Below, piece by piece: positions 5,689 through 7,074 of a stretch of DNA of 7,074 nucleotides; position 1 is the first letter of the stretch, and every line of letters starts with the position of its first letter. Location: NCBI GenBank assembly GCA_015520535.1, contig WAPZ01000104.1:1-7074 (forward strand), written 5' to 3'. A program made the position numbers and the translations under genes. This stretch comes from Candidatus Heimdallarchaeota archaeon (GTDB lineage Archaea > Asgardarchaeota > Heimdallarchaeia > Hodarchaeales > S146-22). The notes beneath the pieces were generated by a model that was given only the letters and a program-made list of their open reading frames with translations, was not told where the DNA came from and did not search any database.

Positions 5689-7065
5689 TTATTCTTTTGC
5701 TGATATCAGTTCAATAATGTCTTCAAGATAGTTTTTAATTATGGTCAAGTTTTGTTGGTCAATTTCAGGTCCTTTTTTCTCAATGACTTTTTTATGGGCA
5801 CTAGCAATCGTTTTTGCTAAAGAGATTTGCTTTTCGATTTCTTCTAAGAATTCTGTTAAAAATTTCAGATTGTGGGTTCGAACTAGTACATAAGCTTTTG
5901 TAAGTGTTTTGTTGGCATTGGAGAAGTCAGAGTAAATGTAGGCATCAAATAATGCTATAAGAGCATAATACCGTATGAGAAAAGGCGTTAATGCAATTTT
6001 TCCATGAAGTAACGGTTGTACTTTGCGTAGAACATATTCAGCACCGTTAATATCTCCTTTGAGGACCTTAATATAACATTTCCAAAAGTATGCCTTCAAT
6101 AAAAGCATTTTGAAGCCACTTTTCATCAATTGTCCAATTATATAATCTAATTTTTCATCCAACTGAGACAAACTAAAGGTGATTGACATTTTTTTTCTTC
6201 TAGCTGCTATTTGACGGTAAAGTAGCAAAAGTATTTCAATTTGAGCCACTGAAAACTTCATTTCTGGCAACGGTTGAGCGATTTCTTTAATACAATCATG
6301 GGCTGAATTCAAAAATTTGACCGCTTTTTTTTCTTGATTTAAAAGTGCGTATGTTTTTGCTAAGTCTAAAAGAAGAATATAATCCTTTGTTGAATCCTGC
6401 TTTCGTAATTCGTAGGCTTTCTCTAGAAATTTAATGGCTTGTTCTGGACGATCTAATGCATTTAAAATACTAGCTTTTGTTGAATAAAAAATTACAAGTT
6501 TTTGGTCATTAGGATCAGTAACTAATTCTATGGCCTCATCTATTCGTTTTAACGCTTCTTCAAGATTTCCTAATTGTACTAATACATCTGCATAGTTGTT
6601 TAGGACAACCATCAAGTTTATTCGACGTTTTTTCTCTTCTATCGCATTTTTTGGCTTATATTCTTTTAATATTTTAATAATATGAGAATAGTTTTTTAAG
6701 GCTTCTTCAAAATTTCCCATTTCTGTATACATCAAAGTCATATTATTAAGAACACTGGCATGGGTTAATTTGTTACTTATCAGAAGAAGGAGTTGCTTTT
6801 GTTTCTGGATACATTTGAGCGCTTCTTCTTCATTTCCAATCGAAAAGTAACATAACGCTAAACCGCCTATTGCCCGGATTTCTCCTTCTGGATAATCAAT
6901 TTCTTCTGAAATTTGTTGCGCTAAGAGAAATATTAAAAACGCAGCTGGTATGCGGTTTTGTTCATGATATTGAAATCCCATCAGATTTAGAGTATGAACA
7001 ATAAGAATATAATCAGGATGTCTTGTGTGTAACTCTTCAATGTACAACGAAAAGATTTGGTTCAT
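5689..7065 (-). CDS. TPR-repeat protein, possibly continuing beyond the right edge
   Basis: A 458-aa all-helical protein built from tetratricopeptide repeats, which act as scaffolds for protein-protein contacts. At least six 34-residue-like units can be seen, at about 22-55, 62-95, 103-136, 151-183, 191-223 and 229-260. They have the usual small and aromatic pattern, for example G-N-F-E-E-A-L and G-N-L-E-E-A-L. Further helices at about 320-400 look like degenerate repeats. The C-terminal 40 residues are charged and helical. There is no enzymatic domain, signal peptide or membrane segment in the visible part. The frame stays open through the last three codons of the window upstream of ATG 7065, and no ribosome-binding site is visible there. 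The true start may thus lie outside, with an unseen N-terminal domain. It is on the same strand as the homogentisate genes but 191 nt upstream, and no functional link is evident. Confidence 0.85.
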   Translation of the reverse strand: MNQIFSLYIEELHTRHPDYILIVHTLNLMGFQYHEQNRIPAAFLIFLLAQQISEEIDYPEGEIRAIGGLALCYFSIGNEEEALKCIQKQKQLLLLISNKLTHASVLNNMTLMYTEMGNFEEALKNYSHIIKILKEYKPKNAIEEKKRRINLMVVLNNYADVLVQLGNLEEALKRIDEAIELVTDPNDQKLVIFYSTKASILNALDRPEQAIKFLEKAYELRKQDSTKDYILLLDLAKTYALLNQEKKAVKFLNSAHDCIKEIAQPLPEMKFSVAQIEILLLLYRQIAARRKKMSITFSLSQLDEKLDYIIGQLMKSGFKMLLLKAYFWKCYIKVLKGDINGAEYVLRKVQPLLHGKIALTPFLIRYYALIALFDAYIYSDFSNANKTLTKAYVLVRTHNLKFLTEFLEEIEKQISLAKTIASAHKKVIEKKGPEIDQQNLTIIKNYLEDIIELISAKE

Positions 7066-7074
7066 TTTTTCAGC

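Noticed and set aside
5678..5731. A 17-codon + strand mini-ORF with a good-looking GAGGA site upstream
   Set aside because: It is mostly antisense to the end of the TPR gene, very short, and its peptide resembles nothing known. Chance is the simplest explanation, though a leader peptide cannot be strictly excluded.
1..7074. CRISPR arrays, tRNA or rRNA genes, insertion sequences and attachment sites
   Set aside because: None seen. The gaps between genes are short, with no regularly spaced repeats, cloverleaf-like sequence, transposase or terminal inverted repeats.

Overview
The window is AT-rich, tightly packed, intron-free DNA. It has Shine-Dalgarno-like sites and archaeal-looking TATA elements. 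It combines a Ras/Rab-type small GTPase, a long TPR protein and metabolic enzymes of bacterial/eukaryotic type. That mix fits an Asgard archaeon best. The O2-dependent homogentisate dioxygenase points within Asgard to the Heimdallarchaeia side. This assignment is an inference from gene content; no marker gene is present.

Layout. The first 1.3 kb, on the + strand, holds a PaaI-type hotdog thioesterase (71-487) and an alpha/beta-hydrolase (542-1306), 54 nt apart and probably co-transcribed. They converge, with an 8-nt gap, on five minus-strand genes that fill the rest. In transcription order (right to left) these are a TPR-repeat protein (5689-7065, possibly continuing past the right edge), homogentisate 1,2-dioxygenase (4352-5497), an unrecognised conserved-looking protein of 331 aa (3277-4272), fumarylacetoacetase (1964-3262) and the small GTPase (1315-1884).

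How the genes work together. Homogentisate dioxygenase opens the ring of homogentisate, the common intermediate of tyrosine and phenylalanine breakdown, giving 4-maleylacetoacetate. Fumarylacetoacetase splits fumarylacetoacetate into fumarate and acetoacetate. The step between them, cis-trans isomerisation by maleylacetoacetate isomerase, is normally done by a glutathione-dependent GST-zeta enzyme. None is present here. The gene lying exactly between the two enzymes, in pathway order, encodes a protein with no GST features. It is the main candidate for something new: a glutathione-independent maleylacetoacetate isomerase or another dedicated helper of the pathway.

Regulation. The 191-nt gap upstream of the dioxygenase is the only long non-coding stretch. 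It contains a TATA-like element, two inverted repeats and a 10-bp direct repeat spaced 52 bp apart, so it looks like the control region of the catabolic cluster. T-rich tracts and TATA-like elements elsewhere suggest that the GTPase and the middle gene can also be transcribed on their own.
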